From the NCBI GenBank assembly GCA_020633975.1, contig JACKCR010000007.1:186001-250000 (forward strand): a stretch of DNA of 64,000 bases, read 5' to 3'. A program made the position numbers and the translations under genes. Positions 43,274-51,413 of the stretch are shown piece by piece (the stretch's first letter is position 1; each line of letters starts with the position of its first letter). Under the pieces are notes generated by a model that searched no databases, was not told the DNA's origin, and worked only from the letters and a program-made list of their open reading frames with translations. This DNA comes from Candidatus Eiseniibacteriota bacterium. Lineage in GTDB: Bacteria; Eisenbacteria; RBG-16-71-46; CAIMUX01.

Positions 43274-45109
43274 TCACCGCACCACGATGAACTGCCGCTC
43301 CACCTTTTGGCCGGAAACCTCCAGCTCGAGGAAGTACGTTCCCGAGGCGAGAGCCATGTCGCTCAGATCGAACGTCGCGACACCTGTCTTCGTCCCGGTC
43401 TCCTCGAGTGAGCCTCGAGTTTCGTGAAGGGACTGCAGACATCGCCCGGAAGCATCGTAGAGGCCGATCCGGGCGGAACCGAGGCCCCTGAGCGAATACT
43501 CGACCGAGACGTCACCGCGCGTCGGATTCGGCCACGGGGCGCCAAGCCACGGCGATCCGTCGCCACCCATCCCGGAATCGGATCGGCCTGGGCCGTGGCT
43601 TCCATCCGGCTCCGTAACTGGAACGCTGCTCGTCTCGAGCCCCTCGATCACGACCAACGTCTGGTCGATCGCGACGCCCAATAGCTCCTGGACCTGGTGG
43701 GTCCCGGCCGATCCTGGCCACTCGATTCGTATGTCGACTGGCCCGTCTTGCGGAATCCCGAAGTGCGAGGCGAGCGGTAGTTGGGAGGTGAACCCACCCG
43801 TCACTGTCACCTCTCGAAACCCGATGAGCGCACCGGGGTCACCGAGGGAACCGGCTTCATAGACCGACACCTTCGCACCGACCGCATTCCGGTTCGAGTA
43901 CCCCGTGCCGAGCTCATGGAACCGGCCGACCAACTCGACCTCGAGCCAATGCCCGACGGCCCCGTCGTTCAGGTAGAGGTAGTTCGTGGTGGGCGTGTGC
44001 TCGTTGCCGGAGGCGAGGTCCAAGTCCCCGTCGCCATCGACATCGGCCCAGCTCACTCCGTCCGTGCTGCCGACACCGAACTGAGCTTCTTCCGTGAACC
44101 CGAGCGCACCGTCGTTCACGTAGAGGTAGTTCTGATCCGCCGAACCGAAGTCGCCGTTCCCCACTGCGAGGTCCAGATCTCCGTCATTGTCCACATCGCC
44201 CCAGGAGAGTGTGTTCGGATCGCGAAGACCAAAGCGAGGGAGTTCCGTGAAGGTCCCGGCCCCGTCGTTGACGTAGAGGTAGTTCTGCCCGGCGTTCCAG
44301 TTCGCGACCGCGAGATCCAGATCTCCGTCGTTGTCCGCGTCCCCCCAGGCCAGCGAGGACGTATCCCCGATCCCGAACTCTTCCTCCGCGGTGAACGTTC
44401 CGTCACCGTTGTTGCGGTAGAGATAGTTCTGCTGAACCGTCCCGAATCCGCCGTTCCCGACGGCGAGGTCTGGGTCGCCGTCTCCGTCGCAATCCCCCCA
44501 CGCAAGCGTGCACGATTGCATTTCACCGAACTGTGCCTCCTCGACGAACGTCCCGTCCCCCTGGTTGACGAAGAGCGCGTTCGGCTGATTCGCGCCGAGG
44601 ATCCCGTTCCCGATCGCGAGGTCCAGGTCCCCATCCAGGTCGAAGTCCGCCGCAGCCAACGCCACGGTGCTACGCAGCCCGAACTCGTTCCGCTGCGAGA
44701 AGACTCCGGTCCCATCGTTCTCGAAGAGCCAGTTCTGCTGGTTGGAGCCGTTGCCCACGGCGACGTCGAGATCGCCATCGTTGTCGAAGTCGAACGCTGC
44801 GACGGCGAAGCTCGATCCTGCGCCGAGGTTCGGTCCGAGCGCGAAGGTCCCGTCGCCTTGGTTCCAGTAGATCGGATTGGCTTGGTTGAAGTAGTTGCCC
44901 ACGATCAGATCGAGATCGGCGTCCGAATCGAGATCCGCCCACACGACGCAGATCGTGTTTGCAGTGCCGAATTCGGGCGTTTCCGTGAACGTCGCGGCAG
45001 CCGCGTCCATCCTGGGAGTGCATGTCATGAGGACGGTCAGGAAGACCGCGTGGGTGCAGCGGCTCGAATGGAAGGCGCGGCTGACGAGCGAGCCATGAGT
45101 GGGTCGCAT
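43274..45109 (-). CDS. Secreted FG-GAP/VCBS repeat protein with C-terminal sorting domain
   Basis: 611 residues. Signal peptide around residues 10-38 (SSRCTHAVFLTVLMTCTPRM). About eight repeats of some 48-58 residues follow, each with a WGDVDNDGDLDLAVGNG calcium-binding core and an NYLYVNDGAGTFTE segment; they should form a seven- or eight-bladed integrin-like propeller. An ASPIC/UnbV-like part (GHWLEVELVGRFHE, GAKVSVYEAGSL, TSQLPLASHFGIPQ, VDIRIEWPGSAG) comes next. The end is a FlgD-like/type IX-type sorting domain (VEYSLRGLGSARIGLYDASG, GTYFLELEVSGQ). It heads the CBM9-GH130-symporter series. Confidence 0.9.
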   Translation of the reverse strand: MRPTHGSLVSRAFHSSRCTHAVFLTVLMTCTPRMDAAAATFTETPEFGTANTICVVWADLDSDADLDLIVGNYFNQANPIYWNQGDGTFALGPNLGAGSSFAVAAFDFDNDGDLDVAVGNGSNQQNWLFENDGTGVFSQRNEFGLRSTVALAAADFDLDGDLDLAIGNGILGANQPNALFVNQGDGTFVEEAQFGEMQSCTLAWGDCDGDGDPDLAVGNGGFGTVQQNYLYRNNGDGTFTAEEEFGIGDTSSLAWGDADNDGDLDLAVANWNAGQNYLYVNDGAGTFTELPRFGLRDPNTLSWGDVDNDGDLDLAVGNGDFGSADQNYLYVNDGALGFTEEAQFGVGSTDGVSWADVDGDGDLDLASGNEHTPTTNYLYLNDGAVGHWLEVELVGRFHELGTGYSNRNAVGAKVSVYEAGSLGDPGALIGFREVTVTGGFTSQLPLASHFGIPQDGPVDIRIEWPGSAGTHQVQELLGVAIDQTLVVIEGLETSSVPVTEPDGSHGPGRSDSGMGGDGSPWLGAPWPNPTRGDVSVEYSLRGLGSARIGLYDASGRCLQSLHETRGSLEETGTKTGVATFDLSDMALASGTYFLELEVSGQKVERQFIVVR

Positions 45110-45388
45110 GATGAAGACCTCCGGTGGTGAGCGCGCCCCCTTGGACCAGTCCTGTGGCTCCGGGCAACGGAACGCGCGAAGTCCTGACCCCGACAGTGAC
45201 TCCGACCAGGCGACACTAGCACGGACACTTCGCTTCTAAAAGCGTTTCCAAAAGCAAATGAACCGCGATCTCCGCAAGGTCCTTGGTGCACTTCCTGCAC
45301 AGGTGATACCTCGCCATAATATTGTTGATGAATGACTTATATGCGGCCTGACTGGCCCCATTCTTTCGAGCTGCTTCAGGTCGACATC
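45110..45388. other. Divergent intergenic region with AT-richer patch
   Basis: Upstream of two divergent genes. 45230-45360 is clearly richer in A and T than its surroundings. A minus-strand ORF (45216-45410, 64 codons) ends MARYHLCRKCTKDLAEIAVH and has C-x2-C and a terminal CPC; it might be a small unrecognised gene or a remnant, but no ribosome-binding site supports it and it overlaps the promoter of the next gene. Confidence 0.4.
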
Positions 45389-45417
45389 TTGTCGATGCTT
45401 TGGAAAGCAACTATACT
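45381..45417 (+). promoter_or_regulatory. Sigma-70-type promoter with operator-like inverted repeat
   Basis: -35 TTGTCG (45389-45394), a 17-base spacer and -10 TATACT (45412-45417), then the ATG at 45436 about 12 bases beyond the expected start of the mRNA. A perfect inverted repeat TCGACA-TCT-TGTCGA (45381-45395) covers the -35 box. As the gene encodes an HTH protein, autoregulation is plausible. Confidence 0.6.
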
Positions 45418-45435
45418 GCGGGTTGGAGATTTCGG

Positions 45436-47031
45436 ATGAGAGAGCCACCCAAGTCACTTCCCGCAACCTTCCTCCCGATCTGGGAGGCGCTCAGCCAGGC
45501 GGACGAGTCCGCCGTGTCGCGCCGCGAGCTGGCGCGGGAACTTCAGGTATCTTCCGTCACGCTGCACCGCGTCCTCGTCACCGGCGACGTCCCAGACCTC
45601 AGGCGAGCTTCGGTCCGTGAGCAGCGGGCATGGACCCGCACTCTCTCCCGCGTGGCCCACCGGCTCGGGTTTCCTCCGCGCTCGTGGATCGACGCTGTGG
45701 GCATCCCTTGGACGGAGACGATCGCTTCCCTCGTCGCCGAAGCGACGGCGAGCTCCGAATCGACCCAACCCAGGGCCGCGAGCGCCTGGCCCGGACTCTC
45801 TCCGCGTGGACAGACCCGTTCCCTGCGCGTCGGAGTGGCGAGACTCGCCGCATTCGAGAGCGGCACCACTTGGACCACACCTGGATTCCTTCATCACTTC
45901 GGCCACCGCCTCGTGAGCAACCTCTTCTCGGGTGGCAACGTCGCAATCCGCTCCCTCGCGCCTGAATCGATCCGCGAACGACTCGAGAGCAATCAACTCG
46001 ACCTGGCGGTCGGAGTCTGGGACAGCGTGGATGCTCGCCGCGTCGGGATCTGCCTGATCCCGATTCCCGGCCTCACCCTCCCGATCCGTATGCTGACCCA
46101 TCGATCCGACCGGAGATCGGGTAGCGAGATCTGGAGCTCCGCATCCACGAGATTCCTCTGTCCGGCCGGTTCGGCGGCACTCGAGTACCTTCTCGTTCAA
46201 TGCGAGGTCGATCCGACACGGGTCGAAGAGTTGGAGGGAGAGTCCCTCGACCCCGTTGCACTCATGGATCGAACACGTCAAGAAGGCTGCGTTCTCGTTC
46301 TCGATGCACGAACGGCCTGGTGGCTGGTTCGATCGGTAGAGGAAATGGATTGGCGTGAGGTGGAGGAAGTGACGAAGGAGGGAGCCCTGGCCACGCTTTG
46401 CGTCGCACTCCCGCCCTCAGCGTCGTCGATCATGCCCATAGTCGAGCACACGCTCAAAGCCGTTTGGATCGCCTCGAATCCGGCCCGTACCGCCTCGCTC
46501 TATGCGGAGCTTCTCGAAGTGCCCGCAAGCGATCTCACACAGCTGGCCGGTCCGTCCGAACTCAGCGAAACAGGCGACGAATCCCATACCAGTCCCCCGC
46601 TCTTGGCATCGTTGGCCAAGGCGACCGCACTGTCCTTGCCGGACGACGGCGGGAGCGACGTCGATGCGGACCGGTTCCTCGACTACCTCGATGACGCACT
46701 TCGTGCTCGCGTCGGCGATGAGGCGGCACGCGCGCTCCTTCCGCCGCGGCCCAAGACGACACCACTTCACGAGAACGACCCACCTCCCAAACCGTTCGCT
46801 CCCCCGCAGTGCCAGTCCTGTTCCGTTTCGCTCCTGGATTACGGGGGCGTTTCGAGCCACTACTGCCGGTACTGCTCCGACGAGAACGGCGTGCTGCGCA
46901 CGGTGGACGAGGTGCAAGCCGACATCCGACGTTGGATGCTCCGTTGGCAGGACGGAGCGAATGAGTCGAACATCGACGAACGAGTACGACACTTCATGCG
47001 CGCGATGCCCGCCTGGGCGGATCGAGTCTGA
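45436..47031 (+). CDS. HTH - binding-protein-like - zinc-ribbon protein of unknown function
   Basis: 531 residues from ATG 45436 (ribosome-binding GGAG 8 bases before). Three parts are visible. The N terminus (about 15-75) is a helix-turn-helix: VSRRELARELQVSSVTLHRV followed by basic helices. The middle (about 125-370) resembles a periplasmic-binding-protein or LysR-effector fold used in the cytoplasm: TRSLRVGVARLAAFESGTTW, RLESNQLDLAVGVWDSVDAR, GLTLPIRMLTHRSD and EGCVLVLDARTAWWLV. The C terminus is a treble-clef-like putative zinc ribbon (PF12674 style), CQSCSVSLLDYGG...HYCRYC. I know no protein with this combination. It could be a ligand-sensing transcription factor; free-standing after a good promoter. 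Confidence 0.75.
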   Translation: MREPPKSLPATFLPIWEALSQADESAVSRRELARELQVSSVTLHRVLVTGDVPDLRRASVREQRAWTRTLSRVAHRLGFPPRSWIDAVGIPWTETIASLVAEATASSESTQPRAASAWPGLSPRGQTRSLRVGVARLAAFESGTTWTTPGFLHHFGHRLVSNLFSGGNVAIRSLAPESIRERLESNQLDLAVGVWDSVDARRVGICLIPIPGLTLPIRMLTHRSDRRSGSEIWSSASTRFLCPAGSAALEYLLVQCEVDPTRVEELEGESLDPVALMDRTRQEGCVLVLDARTAWWLVRSVEEMDWREVEEVTKEGALATLCVALPPSASSIMPIVEHTLKAVWIASNPARTASLYAELLEVPASDLTQLAGPSELSETGDESHTSPPLLASLAKATALSLPDDGGSDVDADRFLDYLDDALRARVGDEAARALLPPRPKTTPLHENDPPPKPFAPPQCQSCSVSLLDYGGVSSHYCRYCSDENGVLRTVDEVQADIRRWMLRWQDGANESNIDERVRHFMRAMPAWADRV

Positions 47032-47128
47032 ACCCTCCCAGGGTGACGAGTGACACCCGAGGCCTCGAGCCAGCGAACAGAGAACCGTTCGCTCGTGCGA
47101 ATGAATGGCGCCCCAGCTCTGCGGTCGA

Positions 47129-48445
47129 CTATCGGCCTGCCGGACGGCCCCACCGAAGCACCGCATCGTTCCGTCTTTCACCCGCCCCGCGGAGATCATC
47201 AGCCTTCGCTGTCTCACTCGGAGGTGTGTTCCCGCTCGCTGAGTCGAGATCCGCCAACATTCCGTCCACCGGCACGATCACACGACTCGGACGCGGCTCA
47301 GCACTCCCCCATTCGACGACGTACGAGCCCTGCAGCGGTAGCAAGGCAGCGAGATGGTCGTTCCCATCTGCACCATCATCCCTCGTGACTCCTCGGAATA
47401 CGATCGCTTCGCCTGCCACGTGGCCCGACTCCCGCCGGACCACGACTTCAGTGGGCACCCGCCTCCCGTCTTCGTCACGCACCACGAACTCCACACGCGC
47501 CATCCCTGCGGGAGTAGGTGCGGCCCCGGCATAGCGCCCCGTCACGTCGATCGCCTGTACATAGCCGAGCGACCCGTCCTCGTCCCAAGCCAAGGGAAAG
47601 GACAGTCCGGTCTTCTCCCAACTCGTCGCATAGATGGAGTGGATCGGCACGCCCGGCTGCGCCTGGCTCGCCCGTTCGACGAACCACCCATCGTCGAGAT
47701 GATCACCGCTTGGCTCGGCGGCTCCGGTGAAGTGCCAACCGTGGTCCCAGATCTCGACCCAGGAGTGATTGCCGCTACTATCCGCCCAGAGCGGAATCCC
47801 CACCAGTCTCGCCGGAACGCCGACCGAGCGACACGCAGAGATGAGCAAGGTCGAAAGCCCCGTACACGTGGCCTTCTGCTCTTCGAGCACTTGCATCGCG
47901 TTCTGGTCGGTACGAGACCGTTCCGTCGAGTAGCGCACGCCGAACTCCGGAAACAAGGTCTGGTTGAGCCGCACCGCAGCTTCCGTTGCCGTCTTCGCAT
48001 CTCCGATGAGAGGAAGCGCTCTGGCCCGCAGGTAGCGTCGCGAAGGAGTCCTCTCCTCACTGACGACGGCGTACGGGAGAATGTCGTTGAAGAAGACCGA
48101 CTCCGGTACCTGGTCATGCCACGGGCTCTCATACCAAGCGCGATAGCCGACCTGAACCTCGTCCAACAAGAACTCCGCCGTAACCGAGCGAAGGTCTACC
48201 TCCGGCATGTTGCGCACGAGGAACTCCATCCCCGTCCGTTGAGACTTCGGGACGAGTTCCAGCGCGCGTGCGATCTCGCTCCGGTTGGCCCCAGCGAGCG
48301 CGAGCTGAGTGTCGAGTCCGCCATTCGCCCGAGCCGGCACCACCGAGGCGACGACAAGCATCAGGATCAACATGCCGTACGCACGGATTCCGCTGCCGGA
48401 AGCGCCCTCCCGATCGACGCCGCTACCGGGATCACGAACGCTCAT
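47129..48445 (-). CDS. Transglutaminase-like domain protein, exported
   Basis: About 438 residues from ATG 48445; the open frame continues upstream without homology. A signal peptide or anchor (GMLILMLVVASVVPARANGG, about 25-43) is followed by a helical region and the transglutaminase-like core: catalytic Cys at about residue 194 (QKATCTGLSTLLISACRSVG), VPARLVGIPLW, His in NHSWVEIWDHGWHFTG and Asp in the downstream segment. A C-terminal beta-sandwich-like tail (ARVEFVVRDEDGRRVPTEVV) follows. Such proteins are usually cysteine proteases or amidases rather than crosslinkers. Divergent from the M28 peptidase gene, so the two may share regulation. Confidence 0.82.
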   Translation of the reverse strand: MSVRDPGSGVDREGASGSGIRAYGMLILMLVVASVVPARANGGLDTQLALAGANRSEIARALELVPKSQRTGMEFLVRNMPEVDLRSVTAEFLLDEVQVGYRAWYESPWHDQVPESVFFNDILPYAVVSEERTPSRRYLRARALPLIGDAKTATEAAVRLNQTLFPEFGVRYSTERSRTDQNAMQVLEEQKATCTGLSTLLISACRSVGVPARLVGIPLWADSSGNHSWVEIWDHGWHFTGAAEPSGDHLDDGWFVERASQAQPGVPIHSIYATSWEKTGLSFPLAWDEDGSLGYVQAIDVTGRYAGAAPTPAGMARVEFVVRDEDGRRVPTEVVVRRESGHVAGEAIVFRGVTRDDGADGNDHLAALLPLQGSYVVEWGSAEPRPSRVIVPVDGMLADLDSASGNTPPSETAKADDLRGAGERRNDAVLRWGRPAGR

Positions 48446-48702
48446 AGGGGCAGAATCGTCGCAATGAACCACGAATGAAACTCCTTCTGTCTCCCGAGCG
48501 CATCCCTCACTCACCTCGTCGCAGATCGAGCTCTCATCAGCGATCGCCCCGAAGAGAGTACAACTCCCTGTTCCACCAAGCACCCACTCGTACGTGGCTT
48601 CCACGATCGCGGCGCCCGCCGACCGGAGCTACGTTTCGATCGACGAGGTTCGTCCAAATGCCCCGGTCCCCCATGGACCAACCCACTCGGGAGGTTCTCT
48701 CC

Positions 48703-51264
48703 ATGCGCTCCCCCGTCACGACTCTCTCCCGGCTCGCAGTTGCATGCGGTGTCGCATTCACGCTGTCTTCCGCCGGCATCTCTCCCGCGGCCGCGTCTTC
48801 CACGGACGCCGCGCTCTTGCTCGTGCCTTCGTCGTCAGTGGAGATCGTGCGACAGCTGCAGGACGCGGACGTCACCGTCGTCGAAGTCGCCACGGATCAC
48901 ATCCTCGCTCTCGCCGATGACCGCGAGGCGCTATCCACGATTCGCGCGATCGGTCAGCCGGCCTACGTCCTCGACACCTCCACCGATGGGAAGAGCTACT
49001 ACACCGTGATCCCGCGCAGCGCTGGGGCTTGGCGTGCTCTCTCCTCGGCACATGTCCTCCATCAAACCATGGACGACGGCCAAGGCTACGCGATCGTCGA
49101 GGCGGACGAGGCCGCGATCGACGCGCTCTCCGCCGCTGGCGCAGAAGTGGCGAGGATCCTCCTTCGACCGGTCCGGGTGCGCGTTCCTCGGACGGAGTTC
49201 GACGAGCCCACGCGCGCGTTCGCGCATCGCGACGGGGTCGACCCTTGGGTCGAGAGCCAGGTCGCGCTCGTCGAAGGAGATCGGATCAACGCCACGGTTC
49301 AACGCCTCCAGGACTTCGTCACACGGTACGCAAGCTCGGACAGCTGCTTCGCCGCGGCCGAGTGGATCGCGGATCAGCTCCGGTCCTACGGAATCGAGGA
49401 CGTGTCGTTCCACTCTTTCGACAGTCGGTACGGACCCAACGTAGTCGCCGTCATCCCGGGAGTCGGAACGCCGGACGAGCAGATCGTGATCGGTGGCCAC
49501 TACGACTCCACCACCTCGAACCACTCCGTGGCGCCCGGAGCGGACGACAATGCGTCCGGCACCGCAGGGATCCTCGAGTGTGCGCGCGTTCTCGCCCAAG
49601 GCGAGTTCAACCGCACGATCGTCATCATCGCGTACGGAGGCGAAGAGCTGGGGCTTCTCGGAAGCTACGCCTACGCAGCGGAAGCCGCGATGCGGGGAGA
49701 CGACATCATCGCGTCGATCGCTGTCGATATGATCGGCTACATTGCGTCCGGCGACGGGCGCGATCTGGACATCATCGCGAACTCGAGCTCCGAGTGGCTT
49801 CGCACCCTCGTCATCGAGACGGCAGCGCTCTACGTCCCGGACACGCCGTCCGTCCCCGGCGAGATCCCGGGCGGGGCGAGCAGCGATCACTATCCGTACT
49901 GGCAGAGCGGGTACGACGCAGTCCTCTTCTTCGAGGACTCCGGGAACTACAGCCCATACATCCACACGTCGAACGACGTGGTCGGAGTCAGCTACAACGC
50001 GCCCGAACTCGCACTCGATTCGACCCGGATACTCACCGCGGTGACCACCACTCTTGCGGGTCCGTTCGATCTCGCAATCGACCACGAGCCTCTGACCGAC
50101 ACCGAAGACACATCGTCACCGTACCGGGTGGAGGCGACGATCCGCGGCGCTTACGAGCTCGACCCAACTGGTCTTTGGCTCCAAGGCGTGGCAAGCGATG
50201 GCACGTTCAGCGAACCCTTCCTGCCGACGGGAACGGCGGACGTCTACGAAGCACTCATCCCGCCACAACCAGCCGGGACCATGGTCGAGTACTACATCGA
50301 AGCGTCCGACCTCGAAGGGCACTACCTCACGGATCCACCGGAAGCGCCCGCGTCGATGTATCGCTTCTTCGTCGGCACGACCGAGCTCGTGTTCGCGGAC
50401 GACTTCGAGACCGATCTCGGCTGGACCATCGGCTCACCCGATGACGACGCGACGACAGGAGTGTGGGTGCGGGCCGATCCCGTCGGCACCTGGAACGGAG
50501 AGTTCCCGGTACAGCCGGAGGACGACCACACCGCAGATCCAGGTGTTCGCTGCTACGTCACGGGCAACGGTGCCATCGGGGGCGCGCAGGGCGACCAAGA
50601 CGTGGACGGCGGCCGAACGACCCTGACGAGTCCACGGATGGACCTCACCGATGCGACGTTCGCGTGGCTCCGGTACTACCGGTGGTACACGAACGACACC
50701 GGCGGAGGGCCGGAAACGGATGACTGGATCGTAGACGCGTCGTACGACGACGGAGACACGTGGGTCCGTCTCGAAACCGTCAGGTCCAGCCTCCGAAACT
50801 GGAGCCAGATCGACATCGAGCTATCTTCCATGCTTCCGCTCACCGAACAGATGCGGTTCCGCTTCATCGCCGTGGACGATGACCCCGGATCGATCGTCGA
50901 AGCCGCAATCGACGACCTGCAAGTGCGCGCGTTCTTCGAGGACTCTAGCGAGGTCACTCCGGATCCGAACGGACCCTCACTCACGTCGCTGGCCATCATG
51001 AGTTGCAAACCGAATCCGTTCCGGGAGGAACTCGCCATCCAGTACTACCTACCGGAAGGAACGAGTGACGCGAACCTCGGTCTCTACGATGCGAGCGGTC
51101 GTCTCGTGGTCGAGGTACCCGGAGCGACAATGGCGGCCGGAGTCCACGACGTACTCTTCCGCGGAGCGGACGCCCGAGGGCGACCACTACCGTCCGGGAT
51201 CTACTACCTCCGATTGGATGACGGTCACAGCCAACGCGTAGACCGGCTCGTCCGGATCCGATAG
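48703..51264 (+). CDS. Secreted M28-family zinc aminopeptidase with C-terminal sorting domain
   Basis: 853 residues from ATG 48703, with GGGAGG upstream; earlier ATGs (48673, 48658) are weaker. Signal peptide (TLSRLAVACGVAFTLSSAGI, cleavage near AAA-SS), a propeptide-like region, then the M28 domain: metal ligand H266 in IGGHYDST, GADDNASGTAGILECARVL, YGGEELGLLGSYAYA, IAVDMIGY and the last ligand in SSDHYPYWQSG. After the peptidase come an Ig-like segment, a MAM/laminin-G-like jelly roll (FADDFETDLGWTIGSPDDDA), and a FlgD-like sorting end (LGLYDASGRLVVEVPGATMA, SGIYYLRLDDG). It should digest peptides outside the cell. Confidence 0.92.
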   Translation: MRSPVTTLSRLAVACGVAFTLSSAGISPAAASSTDAALLLVPSSSVEIVRQLQDADVTVVEVATDHILALADDREALSTIRAIGQPAYVLDTSTDGKSYYTVIPRSAGAWRALSSAHVLHQTMDDGQGYAIVEADEAAIDALSAAGAEVARILLRPVRVRVPRTEFDEPTRAFAHRDGVDPWVESQVALVEGDRINATVQRLQDFVTRYASSDSCFAAAEWIADQLRSYGIEDVSFHSFDSRYGPNVVAVIPGVGTPDEQIVIGGHYDSTTSNHSVAPGADDNASGTAGILECARVLAQGEFNRTIVIIAYGGEELGLLGSYAYAAEAAMRGDDIIASIAVDMIGYIASGDGRDLDIIANSSSEWLRTLVIETAALYVPDTPSVPGEIPGGASSDHYPYWQSGYDAVLFFEDSGNYSPYIHTSNDVVGVSYNAPELALDSTRILTAVTTTLAGPFDLAIDHEPLTDTEDTSSPYRVEATIRGAYELDPTGLWLQGVASDGTFSEPFLPTGTADVYEALIPPQPAGTMVEYYIEASDLEGHYLTDPPEAPASMYRFFVGTTELVFADDFETDLGWTIGSPDDDATTGVWVRADPVGTWNGEFPVQPEDDHTADPGVRCYVTGNGAIGGAQGDQDVDGGRTTLTSPRMDLTDATFAWLRYYRWYTNDTGGGPETDDWIVDASYDDGDTWVRLETVRSSLRNWSQIDIELSSMLPLTEQMRFRFIAVDDDPGSIVEAAIDDLQVRAFFEDSSEVTPDPNGPSLTSLAIMSCKPNPFREELAIQYYLPEGTSDANLGLYDASGRLVVEVPGATMAAGVHDVLFRGADARGRPLPSGIYYLRLDDGHSQRVDRLVRIR

Positions 51265-51324
51265 AGGATGCACGTGGTCGCGGTGCGACCCTCGAGAGAC
51301 CGCCTGACCACGATCCGATTATCC

Positions 51325-51413
51325 AGAGCACACGAGTGACTACGGCACTCGTGTGCAGAGCATCCGCACGACCACGGCACGGAGGCCGAAGAGCATCCGC
51401 GTGACTACGGCAC
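51325..51413. repeat. Three 24-bp imperfect direct repeats with 32-33 bp period
   Basis: Units at 51325-51348, 51357-51380 and 51390-51413 share AGAGCAtCCGcgtGACtACGGCAC (lower case varies). The third unit covers the stop codon and last codons of the lipoprotein gene, so units 1 and 2 look like duplicated copies of the gene's 3' end lying downstream of its stop. Too few and too close for a CRISPR array. Confidence 0.65.
51328..51356. terminator. Perfect 11-bp stem-loop between convergent genes
   Basis: GCACACGAGTG (51328-51338) and CACTCGTGTGC (51346-51356) with a 7-base loop. It lies 64 bases after the M28 stop and about 50 bases after the lipoprotein stop on the other strand, well placed as a shared terminator although no T tract follows. 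It overlaps the first of the 24-bp repeats. Confidence 0.6.

Noticed and set aside
43781-45130. 449-codon plus-strand ORF rich in acidic residues and repeated EVQVPV-type segments
   Set aside because: Antisense of the FG-GAP repeats. Its apparent internal repeats are the mirror of the real repeats.
45110-45435. Insertion sequence or transposase remnant
   Set aside because: No terminal inverted repeats, target-site duplication or transposase motif, only a local drop in GC.
51325-51413. CRISPR-like repeats
   Set aside because: Only three imperfect units, 8-9 base spacers, one inside a gene end, and no cas genes.
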